Shown here piece by piece: positions 1 to 13,215 of a stretch of 64,000 bases of DNA (its first letter is position 1; each line of letters starts with the position of its first letter). Source of the stretch: Manis javanica (lineage: Eukaryota > Chordata > Mammalia > Pholidota > Manidae). The position numbers and the translations under genes were made by a program. A model generated the notes under the pieces. It saw only the letters and a list, made by a program, of their open reading frames with translations. It searched no databases and was not told the origin of the DNA. The stretch is taken from positions 116,330,302-116,394,301 of the forward strand of contig NC_133164.1 in the NCBI RefSeq assembly GCF_040802235.1, written 5' to 3'.

Positions 1-74
1 TGAAAATGTAACCGTGCAGCAGAGCTAAAAACGCTCTGCCTTTGGGATCAGAAAGGTCTAGACTTAAAAGCCTG

Positions 75-190
75 GTTTTATAGTTTCTAGCACTGTTACT
101 ATGAACAAGTTACTTAACCTTTTTCAAGCCTGACTTTGGGGATAATATCCCTACCTTCTTCTTGAAGCTAAAGAGTGAAGAATAAATGGA
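75..190 (+). repeat. MIR SINE fragment
   Basis: The stretch around 95-160 reads like the conserved core of MIR: a 'caagttacttaacct' block, then a degraded 'cctcagtttcc'-like block and 'ggggataatatccctacct'. It is in MIR sense orientation. The tRNA-like head and the tail are not clear. Divergence is high, as expected for an ancient mammalian SINE. Limits are approximate. Confidence 0.65.
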
Positions 191-2237
191 AGCAGCTTGA
201 ACCATGTAAGTTCATGGATAGATTTTAGCTATCCATTAGACTGCTATCAAACATCTCACAAAGAAACATACACAGGACTTCATAAGAAATTGAGTTCAAC
301 CTATAAGCTGCTACCATTTCAAATTTCATACTTCAACTCCTGTATCAATAATGAAGAGCCTGGATCCAGAATTGCTTGACTTCTTTTACCTAATTTTTTT
401 TCTCTTTTCAACTCAGGATTAGGTATGTTAAGTACTTTTGAAGTTTTAAATCTAATTTTGATGAGATTCTACAGAAGAATTTCCTCCCTCCCTTCCTTCC
501 TCCTTTCTTTTTGTCCTTCCTTCTTTCCCCATGCCCTGCTTTCTTTCTGAAAATTTTAGTGAATTTTCCCTTTTGCTAAGAGTAAAATTGACTCTACAGT
601 GACATAAGAAATGTCCCAGATGGCTGCAGGAAACTGATTTTTCTTTCCAGTTCCTCCTCCATCCCTTGCTCTTCTGCATTACACGTTTTTTCCCCTCAGT
701 CTTCCTCCAGTACTGTTCCTTCTCCCCAGCTTCCTCCTATTCTCTATCCTTCTTTTCTCAATCTTTCCTTTAGGAAATCAATAAGTCTACCAAAGAGCAT
801 TTCTAAATCTCACCTTTTATTTGAGAAATGACTGTTAATGCATTGTTTTTGTCAATGGTGCCAAGACAGGAGCAGGGCTACTCACAGGTCAGAGGATGTG
901 CAAAGTGAAGTTGCAAGGGTCTTGGATGAGTCCGAGGCTTACAGACCTCTCTTGTCCATATGACAGAATGAAGAATGGAACATCTGCAAAGGACTGTCTA
1001 AAACTTGCACGTCCATTCATCATTCTTCAACCCCACTGCAAATAAAAGCCTCTGTCAAACTCTTTCCCTTTAGTCTACTGCTGTATTCTTTATATTTTCA
1101 GTCTTTTAGACAAGAATAAATTATCTTTGATAAAAGAAAGTTTCTTCTAGTAATTTTTTGTTTAATCTTTAATATTTATCTGAGACTAGACCATTAAGAG
1201 TCTAGTTTCAGAACCTCAAGTAAACCTCTCAATATGTTCTTAATATGAATTAAATCACTCAACATTTTATGAAACTCATAGAATGAGATGGATGGGTTAT
1301 GACCTGTCACCATGCAATTGTGTAATTTTTCAGTTAGTACTAATTTTGGACATGTAATTTAACAAATATTTTTTTTGCTTGTGGTCTGTTTCAACCATCT
1401 GATGTTTCAATGGAAATAAAAAGCAGCGTGATTCAAATTCTAAAATGAAAATTAAAATATTGTGGTCTAACTCTAAAATTTTTCAAAGAAATAGATTTTG
1501 TAAAGATTTAGGAGAGATTTTTAAAATTAAACCTTGTATAGGCTACCATCTCAAAATTGAGAAAATAGGTCAGATGAAGTTCTGACCAAAGAGGGAAGAT
1601 GCGTGGTGATCTCTGCTACCACGTCAGAGTAGAGTCTCGGGTGAGGTAAATGAGGCATGAACCTTAGGTACCTTATTTAGGTAGGCACAAAATATTTCAA
1701 TAATAAGCTTAAATAATACTGATTTCAGTGCACTACTGAAAAATTAAAGTGAATGGAAAAAAATCCATGTACAAAATATTGAAATTTTACCTAAGGACCC
1801 AACTTTGTACTTACACAACTCATCTGGCCCTGGCCCTGTTTGTAGCACCACGTTCCTCTCTCACACATGCTGGTGACACACACTTCAAAGTCTTACTCTC
1901 TATGCTCACTGCACTACAGTATCTCTCACACACCACTTCTCCCTCCGGTCCACACCTAAGTTAGCTCTTTCATTCTCCATTCTTCGACGGGTATTAGTTG
2001 CTTGGGATAATACCTTGTCCTTCCAGGTTTCTATACTTTTCTGAATCCTCTCGACTGTATTATGCAAAAGAAAGGAGGGCCCAATGACTGACTCAGTGAG
2101 AAAGACTCTTCTGTCCTGAACTACGTCTAGAATTTCTAAAAGGAGTGATACAATGGAGTAATATGATGATAACAGAAATGAACTTATATTCACAATGATG
2201 GGTTCCATTTTTCAGCAGTTTCACACATGGTATTTGT
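191..2237. other. Unassigned AT-rich intergenic DNA
   Basis: No gene or confidently named repeat was recognised. A polypyrimidine run of C and T lies at about 480-546 and creates a lysine/glutamate-rich antisense ORF that I regard as spurious. About 850-1090 ends in an AATAAA-containing stretch that could be an old LTR end, but no family could be named. The short ORFs here have no recognisable domain. Confidence 0.5.
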
Positions 2238-2345
2238 GTGCTCCACCCCTGTGACTGACATCAGGAGTGTGTTATTATTGCCCCTATTTCACAAATGAGA
2301 AAACAGGCACAGAGAGGTAAGTTACCTTGTTCAAGCCCACATATT
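2238..2345 (-). repeat. MIR SINE fragment, antisense
   Basis: The block at about 2277-2335 (cacaaatgagaaaacaggca, then cagagaggtaagttacct, then a 'ttcaagcccaca' block) is the reverse complement of the MIR core. Both ends are degraded. Confidence 0.7.
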
Positions 2346-4394
2346 TAAAAAACATCTGTGTTTAGTGGGTAACTTGTATAACTCAATTCTTTACTTGCTG
2401 CTTTTCAACTGGAATTCTGTATTTGAAAAAAAGGCTAGAATTTTAACTCCTTATTAGGGAATTATTATTTAAGTGAATTCTTCCTGTGTGTTGTGAGAAT
2501 GATAATAGAGTATGCTAGGTGTATATACTTCTATATAACAGCAGTTATTCTTATTCTGCTAAATAAAACAAAAGTAGACAATAGGTCTGTGTCTGTTTCC
2601 AACCAATTTTGACAATAGTGACAATATGTGCTGTCAAAAAAAAAAAAAAAGTTAGCACCATCAAAAAATAGTTTTTTTTGCCTTTTGGGTTGATTTATCT
2701 GTCAAAATGACGACCCTGTTGTGCAAGCAGGATCAGCATTTAGGGGGTATCTTTTTAAGTGTCACAGCAGTCTGTCCTGACAGTGAGGCTGATAGAAATG
2801 CCTGGAATCCTCCCTTATCAGCCAACTGTAATCCTGATTTGAAAGAAGGAAAACTAAGTGCAGAGCAAGATGCTCAGAAGGCATATAATGATAAGCATCC
2901 TGAAAATAATGGAAGCAGTAACTTTTTACATCTATATCCATTTTATAAAAAAGCTCTGATAATTAAAAGAAAATGAAAGGACATCAGAATGCTGCTGCTG
3001 CTGATTAATTATCCATTTCTTCATATATTCTTTCATACTTCATGCCAAATTCCATACTAGAGTATTCATGCAAGAATAGAGCTTCAGACATTAAGGAAAA
3101 GGGTCATACCCCTCTGGAATAAACAAAAAAATATATCAAATTATTTTCCAAAATAGGCAAAAGCAGCTCAGGTAGTTTCTGATTGCTTCAGGCATTCTTG
3201 AATTCCTGTCAAGTGTTACAGAATTTAGCTGTCATCTTCCTTCTCAATAAAAAAAAAGTTAATAATTGCAAAATATAGACACTAGCTTCTCATATTTGCA
3301 CATTTTACAATGGAGAACAAAGTATACAATGCCCTCCAGGTAATATTTGTCTTTTATCCAAATTGTTAAATAGTGCTGACTAAAGAAAACTAACAAAACA
3401 GGTTTCTTCAGACAGTTCTGAGTCTAGAAGGCACAACCTTAAACAACAGCACCTGGGAAAAGAACTGCATGAGTAAATTTATTTGGGTGAAAATTATCAT
3501 ACTTTCATTCAGATTTATGAAAAACAGTCTATGTTAACACACTAAGAATCAAGCAAAGAAAGTTCAATGTTGTTTATTGAATGTGAGTCATTTGATCAAA
3601 CTAGAACTCATACTAGCATGTAATAGTTCCCATTGTAGCTAGAAATTGCTGAAAATAATCTGGATCTGGTATTTTTGCATATTCACGGACAGCCAAGGAT
3701 ATGACTGTGTAGCATTACTGACTCAAGAACACACAGTGACTGGCAAGAATAGGTATTTTCTATTTCATACTCATAGTGAATAGGATATTAAAGATCCCAC
3801 ATCTCTTCGAATCCAAGAATATTCCTGAGGACAATCATTCACATGCAGCATGAACTAGTAATAGCAAACAGAGGGCTCACTAGCTGGCTGTTCTATTGTT
3901 TTGGAGCTATTCTCCTTTACTTTTTTTTTCTCATTATTTTGAGTCAAAAATCTGCATTCTTATAAGTCCTTCTCATTGTCTTTCAGTCTGACTTTTGGGA
4001 CACTTCTGAATAATTGTAGTACCTTTTTCAAATAGCAGGTCACGAAAATCTGGAAGCTGCCATTCCCATCCTATGGCTTTAATTCCACTATTTAAATATC
4101 TCCGATCTCCTCAACTGTTGCGTTTATAACATAAAAATTAGGCATTTGAACTCTATCTCAAACAGCAAATTTGTTTCTTAGATGTTTGTGAGTTTGGAAA
4201 ACACAACTTGATAACAGAAATTTCAAATACATTTATATAGAAATACATTGCAAAACTAACTAATACAGAGAACAGAGCCTCTGAAAGACAGAGCCTTCCC
4301 TTCCACTAGAGGCTTCCCCACCCCTGTTAATGGCAATCTGATTTTTACTGTTGCCCTCTTTCACTCTCCAAATTTAATGTGTAGGTATTTTTTT
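2346..4394. other. Unassigned intergenic DNA
   Basis: No gene was found. There is a poly-A run at about 2636-2650. An 89-codon open frame at 2707-2976 shows no recognisable domain, splice context or codon signature and is most likely chance. The rest is AT-rich single-copy-looking sequence. Confidence 0.45.
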
Positions 4395-4810
4395 TTTTTT
4401 TCCGAATCCAATTTTGTATTCCAGATTTTGGCCACCTCTCACCTACCCCATTGCTACGACATGGATCCAAGAGAACCGTCGCTTGCCGGGCGTCATGTAA
4501 ATAGCCTCTTAACTAGGCTGCCGGCCTCTTCCCTTGCCACCACATGGCTGCATGGTATCCTCACAGTGCAGAGTGATTTGTTAGACTACATGCAGGCTCG
4601 TGCAACTGCTCTGCTGAAAACTCTTCGGCGCTTGCCCTCTTTTCACAGAGAAAACAGTCTTCCCGGTAGCCTTTCGGCCTTTGTGATGTGCTCCTTCTTC
4701 CCGCCAATGTCATTTCGCCAAGCTCCTATTTCACCACTTGCCTTTCTCATCTTTCACACTGATCTAGCCCTACTAGCCTCCTTGTTATGTTTGGAAAGGA
4801 CAGGCACATG
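4395..4810 (+). mobile_element. L2 LINE 3' region, old fragment
   Basis: The order of landmarks matches L2 in sense orientation: a 'cacctctcacct' region, 'aatagcctcttaactaggctgcc', 'gcagagtgattt', then 'ctgctgaaaactcttcggcgcttgccc' and a later 'cacactgatctagccctactagcctcctt' block. A 144-codon open frame at 4377-4811 lies over it. It has no reverse-transcriptase motif and is probably fortuitous, since this part of L2 is near or past the ORF end. No TSD is visible. Confidence 0.6.
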
Positions 4811-4819
4811 AGCATCTTA

Positions 4820-5000
4820 CAGCAGGATTTCTCAAAACTATCACTGTTGGCAATTTGGGCTGCATAAGCCTTGGTTATAGGGGGCTTTTCTATGTACGTC
4901 TCATCAGATGCCAAGAGAAATCCCTGACCTAAGTTGTGACAACCAGAAGTACATCCAGACATTGCCGAATGTCCCTTGGGGGCCAGATAGCTTCTAAAAT
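4820..5000. mobile_element. MER5A-like hAT-Charlie DNA transposon fossil
   Basis: The sequence runs from 'cagcaggatttctcaaaactatcactgttggca' to 'ttgtgacaaccagaagtacatccagacattgccgaatgtccc'. This is the recognisable skeleton of the non-autonomous MER5A element. It encodes nothing. Internal terminal-repeat symmetry is weak after decay, so I left strand unset. It abuts the L2 fragment. Confidence 0.75.
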
Positions 5001-7160
5001 GTCCAGTTCTGCTTTACGTTCTATGATGCTTAACCATAAGTAAAGGTTGGTAGATAACATCACTAAGTTACACTCCAGTTAGAGTTGCCACAATTAGCAA
5101 AAAAAAAAAGAAATGATGCTCAGATAATTTTAAATTTTAGATAAACAGTATTTTGTATAAGTATGTCCCACATATCAAACACAAATTCAAATTTAAGTGG
5201 AGTCCCATCTTATATCTAGCAATTCTAACCCCAATACAAGGACAAGAGCCATTCAGTTTAAAGAACTCCTTAATTTTATAAGTTTATCATTCCTCAATTT
5301 TAATATGTATTCAAAAATGAATTAACTTTAAATACTCTGACTTCCATTTCATTCCTTTCATTTAAAAATTAGTTCTCAAAAATACAATTGCTTTAAAAAT
5401 GAAGTTGGCAAATGTGTAGTCTTTGATTATCACAATAAAAAGTTGAAAACCTTATGTGTCACAAGATTCTTAATCTAAAATTAATCAAATCCTAGCCCAA
5501 GGAATCTGATTTAAGTCATGAGATGTAATTCCACTGCCTTAGAAAGAAAAGTAACCAAACTGCTCTGCTCCTAAAAATATGTTCTGTAAAGCCCAGAGAG
5601 TAGACACCAAAATGAATTCTGTAGGGATCCAGAGCAAAATTTTCCCACCAGCACTTTGGGCTGGCATGCCAAATATTTTACAGGGGATCAGCCAAAGAGT
5701 TGATCTATTCTAACAATGCCACCTTCATTCAGAGCACACTTACGAGTTCACAAAATGTAACAATTTTACTTTTTAAAAATGTCACCTTTTAAAAATTAGA
5801 AAAAGAAATGAGGGAAAGTGAATGGGGAAGAAGATACCAGATTTCAGAATTTTGACTATTTGGAGAAGCAAGTTTAATCTCTGAAATGTAAACTGCACTT
5901 TATCGTATTATATTATAATACAAAGTGTGAAAGAATAATGTGCCTTCCTGTCCCTTCTTGTTTAATCTCACTTCACATCGTAACCTTTCATATATTACCT
6001 TTTCAATATTTTCTTTCTTTATATTCTGTTCCATTTCTCCCTAAATATTCAACACATTTTTATTCTTTTCTATTTCTATGCTTTTCAGTGTCCCTTGTTA
6101 AACTAAATCCTTAAAATGTCTAAAGGGCACCCATTCTTCAGCATTAATGAGTTTTCAAAAATTTCTGAAAGCAAAGGGAGAAATGTAGTTGTCCCATGAA
6201 ATAGCTGAGGGAAAGTAAAATTAACATAAATATCCCTTATTTGAGCAATAGGGAATTTAGCAGCTGCCAAGGGTAACAGACTAATTTCTTTCCCATAAAC
6301 TCTTCACACACAAAAAGCCAAGAATAAATTGGATTCAGTCTATTTGACTCGGCATTATCTTTTGACTTTACTCTCTGTTGTAGTTTTCAACTCCTAAATT
6401 ATCTGCTTACCATTGCTTAGCTTGTCCATCTTTGGGAAGTAAGAAACTGCAGATAATTGTTAGATTGTGCCCATTTTGGTCTAATCTGATCTAGTCTTCA
6501 GAGGGCATAGATGGGGCATATACTAGATATACAATGGACATACCTGTGTTATTTTGAGGATTCAATATGTAACAGATACAGCTATATTTTATATTCTACT
6601 TCTTTATTAATAGTGGATATAGGTATTTCAGTTATTTGCCATGTAACTATTTAATCTTCCACTTTGAAAGCATAGTAGTATTTTGTCTGTACAACTTAAT
6701 GAGGAAATATATTTTTTTCCTCAACCAGGATGGTTACTTGTCTTCGGCTTCCTAATATATCTATCTGGAGTAGAAGTATTGTCTCATAAAATAATTCCAT
6801 AGTATACTTACTGTTTAGTTAAAATTCAATATAATGTAGAGCTGTTATTAGAAAAAAAATGTTTGAAAAAAAAAATAGTATTAAACACCATTCACAATTT
6901 ACTGTTCTAAGCGTTTCAGAGAGGTGTTCATATTATTATTTAACCATATGCTTTCCTTATTTTAAAAGATTCACTAAACAACTACTATTTCTTATCCTAT
7001 GAACATACCAGGATACTGTGATATTGTGATTTATAAGAAGAAATGTATTTTGTTTTCATCCATTGTCTCTGGCTCAAGCTCCTAAAACTCCAGCAATTTC
7101 CTAAGTGGAAAGAGCCATTTAGGTGTCTTTTGTTATATTAAGAGGGTAAGTTTTGTACTG
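5001..7160. other. Unassigned AT-rich intergenic DNA
   Basis: I see no gene, no named repeat and no long open frame. A weak MIR-like string occurs near 6895-6960 but is too short to call. Confidence 0.45.
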
Positions 7161-7164
7161 CTAC

Positions 7165-7740
7165 TGAGGATGGGGATGCTTGCCGGTGAGAACCAACCAT
7201 GTGACAAGGAGGTTGGAATTTTCAGTCCCTCCTCCTGAGGGACTGGAAAATGAATCAATCACCAATGGCCAATGTTTTAATGGAAATGCCAATGTACTGA
7301 AGCTTCCATTAAAATCCAAAAGCATTGGGTTTGTGAGAGCTTCTGGATTGCTGAGCATGTGAAGATTTGGGGAGAGGGAGCATGTTAGCTCCATACCCTT
7401 TCCTCGTGTCTTGCCCTATGCATGTCTTCATCTGGCTGTTTTCTGAGTCACATCCTTTGTAGTAAACTGGTAATCGAGTAAGTAAAATGTTTCTGAGTTG
7501 TGAGCTGCATGAGGGGGTTGTGGGAACCTCCAGTTTATAGCCAGTTGGTCAGAAGTCCAGGCAATAACCTGGACTTGTGACTGGATTCTGAGGATGGGAA
7601 TCTGGAGGAGGGGCAGTCTTCTGCAACCCAGCCCTCTACCTGTGGGATCTGATGCTACCTCTAGGTAGATGTTGCCGGGCAGCTGCATCTGGGGAGGTCT
7701 CTCCCTGCACACCAGGTGAAATCTCAACCTGGATGGGGAG
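7165..7740 (+). mobile_element. Old ERVL-type LTR, probable
   Basis: Several strings look like an ancient class III (ERVL-group) LTR in sense orientation: 'gagaaccaaccatgtgacaagg', 'ggatttgctgagcatgtgaag'-like sequence, a 'gggggttgtgggaacctcc' block, 'acctggacttgtgactgg' and 'ctacctgtgggatctgatgctacctctaggtag'. The subfamily cannot be fixed by eye. The small open frames on both strands at 7161-7854 are shadows of this repeat. No internal retroviral region follows, so it would be a solo LTR or fragment. TSDs were not found. Confidence 0.5.
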
Positions 7741-8586
7741 AAGGGGGCTGTTCCTGACTCTGACTGAGAAAGAGTTCAAGTGTAGGCAAGGAAGGAATTC
7801 ACTAAAATAGGAGTGGCAGCAGAGAACAGGGAAGTGCAGAGGGAGAGAGGGCAAGTTCTCGGCCTAGGGGAAAGTCCCTTGCCAACTTCTAAAGCCAGGG
7901 TCACCTGCCCCGTGTCCCCTTGGAGCTTCATGGCATGGAGACTAGTCCCTGCCACCCCAGGATTTGGGGGAAACGCAGAGCACAGGAGTAAGTGCGATTA
8001 TGTTCTGAGAACTTCCCAAAGAAGGGAGATTTTCAGCCAGGCTACTAAGAGCAGACTGTACAGCTGCAGTTCCGTCTGAGTCACCCAGGCCACAGGAACT
8101 GGCAGGCCTAAATCTGAGTTCTCAGCAGCCCCTCCTTACCTATCAGGTGTAAAATGGAGACTTGGAAATAGAATGAAATAGCAAAAAGACAAAATGCAGG
8201 AAGTTGAGCAGTGAGAAAGCTGTATTTAAAAGTATGCACTTAAACAGAGAAAAAGTGAGGGTGTCCTCAGAAAGGAAGCATGCTGAAAGGCTAGGGATTC
8301 TGTCTTTTTAAGGCTTTCAAGAATGGAGCAAAGGGCGGGGCAGGGTGTTAGGTGTAGGCTTGACTTGTAGTTTCAAGATGCTTTTCTTTGGTGAGAGACA
8401 CCATATCTCCTTTCCTCTATTATTAGTCCTCCAGTTAATTCTGCTAAATAAACTTAAACAAAGGATTTATTGTTTCTGTTCTTCTTCAAACGGTGGTTAC
8501 CTTCAAACAGTTGGGACCTATCATTTAAGACTGCCTGCCCTGCCCTTATGGTAAGCTGTTGCCTGATTACTAAAGAATATGTTGGA
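7741..8586. other. Unassigned, relatively GC-richer stretch
   Basis: Continues from the ERVL-like LTR with purine-rich and GC-richer sequence to about 8150, then AT-rich DNA. It may be further LTR or ERV leader sequence, but no primer-binding site, gag motif or exon was recognised. Confidence 0.35.
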
Positions 8587-8599
8587 ATTCTTACTTCTT

Positions 8600-8775
8600 T
8601 TTTTTATTCATTTTATTATCATTAATCTACAATTACATGAAGAACATTATGGTTACTAGACTCCCCCCTTCAACAAGTCCCTCCCACAAACCCATTACAG
8701 TCACTGTCCATCAGCGTAGTAAGATGCTGTAGAGTCACTACTTGTCTTCTCTGTGTTGCACAGCCCTCCCTATGG
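8600..8775 (-). mobile_element. 5'-truncated L1 3' end, with TSD
   Basis: This is the reverse complement of the same L1 3' UTR seen at 12.6, 40.0 and 56.7 kb. It starts with a T-run (poly-A tail on the minus strand) and ends at 'cacagccctccctatgg'. The 13-bp string attcttacttctt lies directly on both sides (8587-8599 and 8776-8788), a clean TSD that marks one L1-mediated insertion of about 176 bp. It contains only 3' UTR and no ORF. Confidence 0.9.
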
Positions 8776-8788
8776 ATTCTTACTTCTT

Positions 8789-11700
8789 AACTCTCTCCTT
8801 TTAGAATGGAATCTTGGCTTTAAGATGGAATACCTCTTGTTTTTACTATACTGTTTATATCTCAGCATTTTTCATCATAGTGAGGAGAAGTCAATCATGA
8901 TGCTTGTCCCCTGCCCCTGCCCCGCCTCATAGACAGTGTCTATGTGGGATACCCAGGTGATGTGTGACACACACTGGAATTTGTCTCAGAACACCAAATA
9001 GACACTAAAGGTCTCATTAAGTCGATGGACTATTTTAAATGATTTACAGAATCTCTTGACATTTAATTGTTAAAATGCTGACTTGGCTACAGAGACTAAT
9101 ATTGGCAAAGGATACACACAATGGTGGATAGATAATCTATATCTTTAAAATGCTTCTAAAGTTACCTTGAATCTTTACTACCATTAAATAATTTTAATTG
9201 ATAACTGTTGTGTTAAATATTACACTCTTTTCCAGGAATAGAAAGATAGAAGAGATAAATATTCTGAATTTTTCTAACATATTAAGATAATGCATGTTTT
9301 CTGGGGATTTCATCAGCGCTCCCATGTTTCCATTAGCAGTGTTCATACTGCTTTTTACTTCTATTTAAAATGTTCTTAAAGTTAATTTCCTCTTAATCAA
9401 AGAGTTATTTATTTATGGGGGCTCTTATATTTAAATATTCACTAGGCAAGAGATTTGCTTGTTCTAGTTTTTAATGTGTTATAAATCAGTATCAATAAAA
9501 TGATCAGAATTTGTTTCATTTATGGCAATTTTCCTTCTGAACCAAGATGAACATTTTTGAGTTTTCAATGGAATATATAATCTGTTGGTTGAATTAAAAA
9601 ATTAATAATACCGATTAGCTTCACAGAGGTGAGTAATGAAATCAGTATTCCTTTATTACACAATAGGGACTTAAGGCAAACTTTTATATCCATATGATAA
9701 TCTGTACAAAGTCTGGGGATACCTTTTTCTCCAAGAAATACTTTGCCAGATAATTGATTTGATTAAAGCACCTTGCTCATCTTACTTTTAAGACATGTGT
9801 CAATTCCAAAAATGGTATGTTATAAACACTATCCAATCCTGAGCAACCCCCTGACTTGCAAGACTTGCCTTAGAGTCATCCAACATGGGCTCTAAAATCC
9901 TGTAATAACTCTTCTGTAATTTCCCTATTTGGAAACACTACTGAGACCATGTCAGGTTGGTTTTCTTTCATATTGTAGTAAGTAACAAGCCTACTTTACC
10001 TCATCAACATGTTTTTATTGGTGATCCTCTGGGAGTCAATATTCAATAGCAGAATTGTGCTTCTGTTAAACTCATGTATTACTGTCTTGTTTAATGTGCA
10101 TTTATACATTCCAATCATACTAATCATGCTACCCAGCATGTTATTTTAGCACTTACCTGGTTTATGTATATATGCATGTATGTATGTAGAAAAATATACA
10201 TATGGTATCTCATCTTTGTATTTACAATTTTATCTCATAAAATCATACATGGTTTTTGTTTTTAAACTATGAATATAAAAATTTTGTATTTGATTATCAG
10301 TATTTAATAAATTCTTATTTTAATTACTGATTTTTATGGGCCAATTCTTTATACTGTTTTATCATGACTGTTTTTCAACTTCCTGCCTTTGGATTGGTTG
10401 AAAGTCCTGTGTTTCATAATTTTTACTGTATAGGTTAAAAATTATAAAGTTTACATTTAATTTCTAGTAGTTACCATTTATTTATTAAAACCTCTATGAG
10501 AATGTTAATTTTTTTGTTAATACATAAATTATCACATGTGTATATATTGCCTTTAACAGGAAAGTCCCTGGTACAGTTTCACTTCAGTTACTCTCTCCCT
10601 ACTTCTGTCATACTACCATCTACAAATCTGAAAAAATCATTACTAATTTCAACTTCATAGCATTGATGGTAACTTTAAAAAAATTCTTCAGAGAGTTAGC
10701 TTCATAATTTTTTGGTAGGAAGCTATGCACTTTAAATACTATATGAGTATAACTCTGGATTCCTTTTTCCTTCTTAATTATTGTTGCCATTGCTGTTTGT
10801 ATGTTTGGTTGGTTGACTGCTCATTTAGTAAGGTGCCTGGAATAAATCAGTGAAATATGTCCTCCCCTTGGTGCATAAACCACTTATGCCATTCGTTCAT
10901 TGTTTTTAAGTATTATTTTAATCATGTTCTCCTGGAGTCTCTCCTATGTCTGCTTAGTTTTGGGATCAGTCTGTGTTCAAACATCTGAGCAAGTAATTCT
11001 TCCATTGCCTGAGGCAATGTGAATGGGGTTTGGGAGTATTTTCAAAGACCAGGTGGTCCAGTTTTACCTTCTGGTGGCCCCTCTCACTTATCCTGTGTCC
11101 ACGCAGTCTCACAATCATCTGTGGAAATGCAGTGGGGCCATGTGTTCTCCAGGAATGTGAATGCAGCTTTCAGTCAAAGAGGTGTTTTCAGGGATTATCA
11201 TAGCCTTACATGGCTGACTCATTTCCCGGCTCTTGCTGTTAAATTTCTGTCCAGTCTACAGGATTATTGTTTGCCCATCCAAGGTTACAACCTCAGGCTG
11301 ACCGAGATATTAACTATCTCCTTTTTTCCCCACGCTGAGATTGCTCCTCTAATTGCCAATGTGTATGGGCAAGGAGCTTCCCATGTTCTATTCCAAATCA
11401 GTAAACCCCATTTGATGGCAAAGCCACTTATTTTCATGGCCTGTGCCAACTTGAGGAAATCCTGAGCTGACCAAGCCTGGGACAAAGTGAGGAATGAGAG
11501 CTGCAGAAACCCTTCAACTCTGCCATAGTCTATTGGATAGACGCATGATGCAGGCCCTGTCCACAGTTTAGTGAGGGGATTATATGAGATGAGTCAGTAT
11601 GCTGCTCTCGACCCCAATATTCAAGTAATTCACAATAGTTATGCTGCATAAAAAGGGAGATGGGGTTTTAGAAAGAAGATGAGGCAGTATACAGCACGGT

Positions 11701-12044
11701 GGTTTGTGTGTACATGTACACACACACACACACTCAAAAGGTCTTGAGTAAAATATAAGTAGAGCTGAAACAAAATTTGAGAGAACATGGGAGAATACAG
11801 TCCTAATTGTTAGAGAAAAGGGAAAATGAGATGCAGGTGAAGGTCCTGGAATGGCTCAGTAAGTGTGTATGTATACAGCCTCTGGGCAAGTAGTGAGAGA
11901 AATTATATGATTATTTCAACTGAAGCAGGAAAGGCATTTTGGTAAAACTGAACACATACTTCTAAATTAAACTACAATGTAAGGAAACCACTTTTATATG
12001 GTAAATATAACCTAAGTAAAGATCATCTAAAAGAAGTCTTTTCT
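8789..12044. other. Unassigned intergenic DNA with one odd ORF pair
   Basis: No gene or named repeat was recognised in about 3.2 kb. A 148-codon frame on the plus strand (11019-11465) overlaps a 66-codon minus-strand frame (11285-11485). The surrounding 10.9-11.6 kb is less AT-rich than its neighbours and could be an undetected ERV or other repeat remnant. A (CA)n microsatellite sits at about 11717-11733. Confidence 0.4.
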
Positions 12045-12775
12045 AAGTTGGCAGTAGTTCAACCATTGTGGAAGTATGGAGGTTCCTCCAAAAAACTAAA
12101 AATAGAAATACCATTTGACTCAGGAATTCCACTTGTAGGAATTTACCCTAAAAATGTAGGATCCTGGTTTTAAAAAGATATATGCATTCCTATGTTTATC
12201 ACCACACTATTTAAAATAGCCAAGAAATGGAAGCAACCTAAGTGTCCATCAGTAGATGAATAGATAAAGAAGATGTGGTACATATACACAATGGAATATT
12301 ATTCAGCCATAAGAAAGAAACAAATCCTACCATTTGCAACAACATGGATGGAGCTAGAGGGTATTATGCTCAGTGAAATAAGCCAGACGGAGAAAGACGA
12401 GTACCAGATTATTTCACTCATATGTGGAGTATAAGAACAAAGGAAAACTGAAGGGACAAAACAGCAGCAGAATCACAGACTCCAAGAATGGACTAACAGT
12501 TACCAAAGGGAAAGGGACTGGAGAGGGGTGGGAAGGGAGGGAGAAGGGGAATAAGGGGCATTGTGATTAGCACACATAATGTAGGGGGGACATGGGGAAG
12601 GCAGTATAGCATAAAGAAGATAAGTAGTGACTCTATAGCATCTGACTACGCTGATGGACAGTGACTGTAATGGGGTATGTGGTGGGGACTTGATAATGGG
12701 GGAAGTCTAGCAACCACAATGTTGCTCATGTAATTGTATATTAATGATACCAAAATAAAAAATTTAAAAAAAGAA
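12045..12775 (+). mobile_element. 5'-truncated young L1 3' end
   Basis: Begins in the last part of ORF2 ('gttcaaccattgtggaagta') and passes through the conserved 'agatgtggtacatatacacaatgga' region. It reaches the ORF2 stop in 'tatgtggagtataag' near 12432, then continues through the 3' UTR to an A-rich tail near 12755-12780. The ORF2 piece carries frameshifts and stops. The G-rich tract at 12525-12541 has four runs of at least three G with 1-2 nt loops, a G-quadruplex-type motif typical of L1 3' UTRs. TSDs are not obvious. Confidence 0.9.
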
Positions 12776-13210
12776 AGAAATTTAAAGAAAGATGAGTTTG
12801 CCTTCTGAGAACTTAGGTTTTGAATGAAGGGGTTGGAAAATATCTATATGGACAACAAAAATAAATAGAGAAAATTATTGAAAAGACACATCAACACAAA
12901 ATGCTTAAAAGGGCAAATTAAGAGAATGACTGAAATGGTATCATAAATATCGACCTAGAACTTCATTATGAAAAAATAATTGTCAGAATGAAGAAAGCCC
13001 CTGAATTTTGGTATTTTAGAAAAGGAATGAGCTTTACCATACTAAAGAATAATGTGAAAATTCAGGTGAATGACAAATACAACAGTCTGATAAGAACTGG
13101 TAAGTGCACATTACGAAAGATGCAGCTAATGGGATTTGCATTGGTTTTAGAAGTGCTCTATGAAAAGAAAAACATCACTTTGAGCTGGAATTCCCAAGAA
13201 TAAGTGCTGA
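12776..13210. other. Unassigned intergenic DNA
   Basis: AT-rich sequence between the L1 tail and an MLT1 LTR. A 71-codon frame at 12988-13203 has no recognisable domain. Confidence 0.4.
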
Positions 13211-13215
13211 GCCCA

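Noticed and set aside
452..679. 75-codon antisense ORF rich in K, E, R and G
   Set aside because: Produced by a polypyrimidine tract; low-complexity translation with no homology or start context.
2707..2976. 89-codon ORF as a small gene or processed pseudogene
   Set aside because: No recognisable domain, no poly-A tail plus TSD structure and no splice sites seen; consistent with chance.
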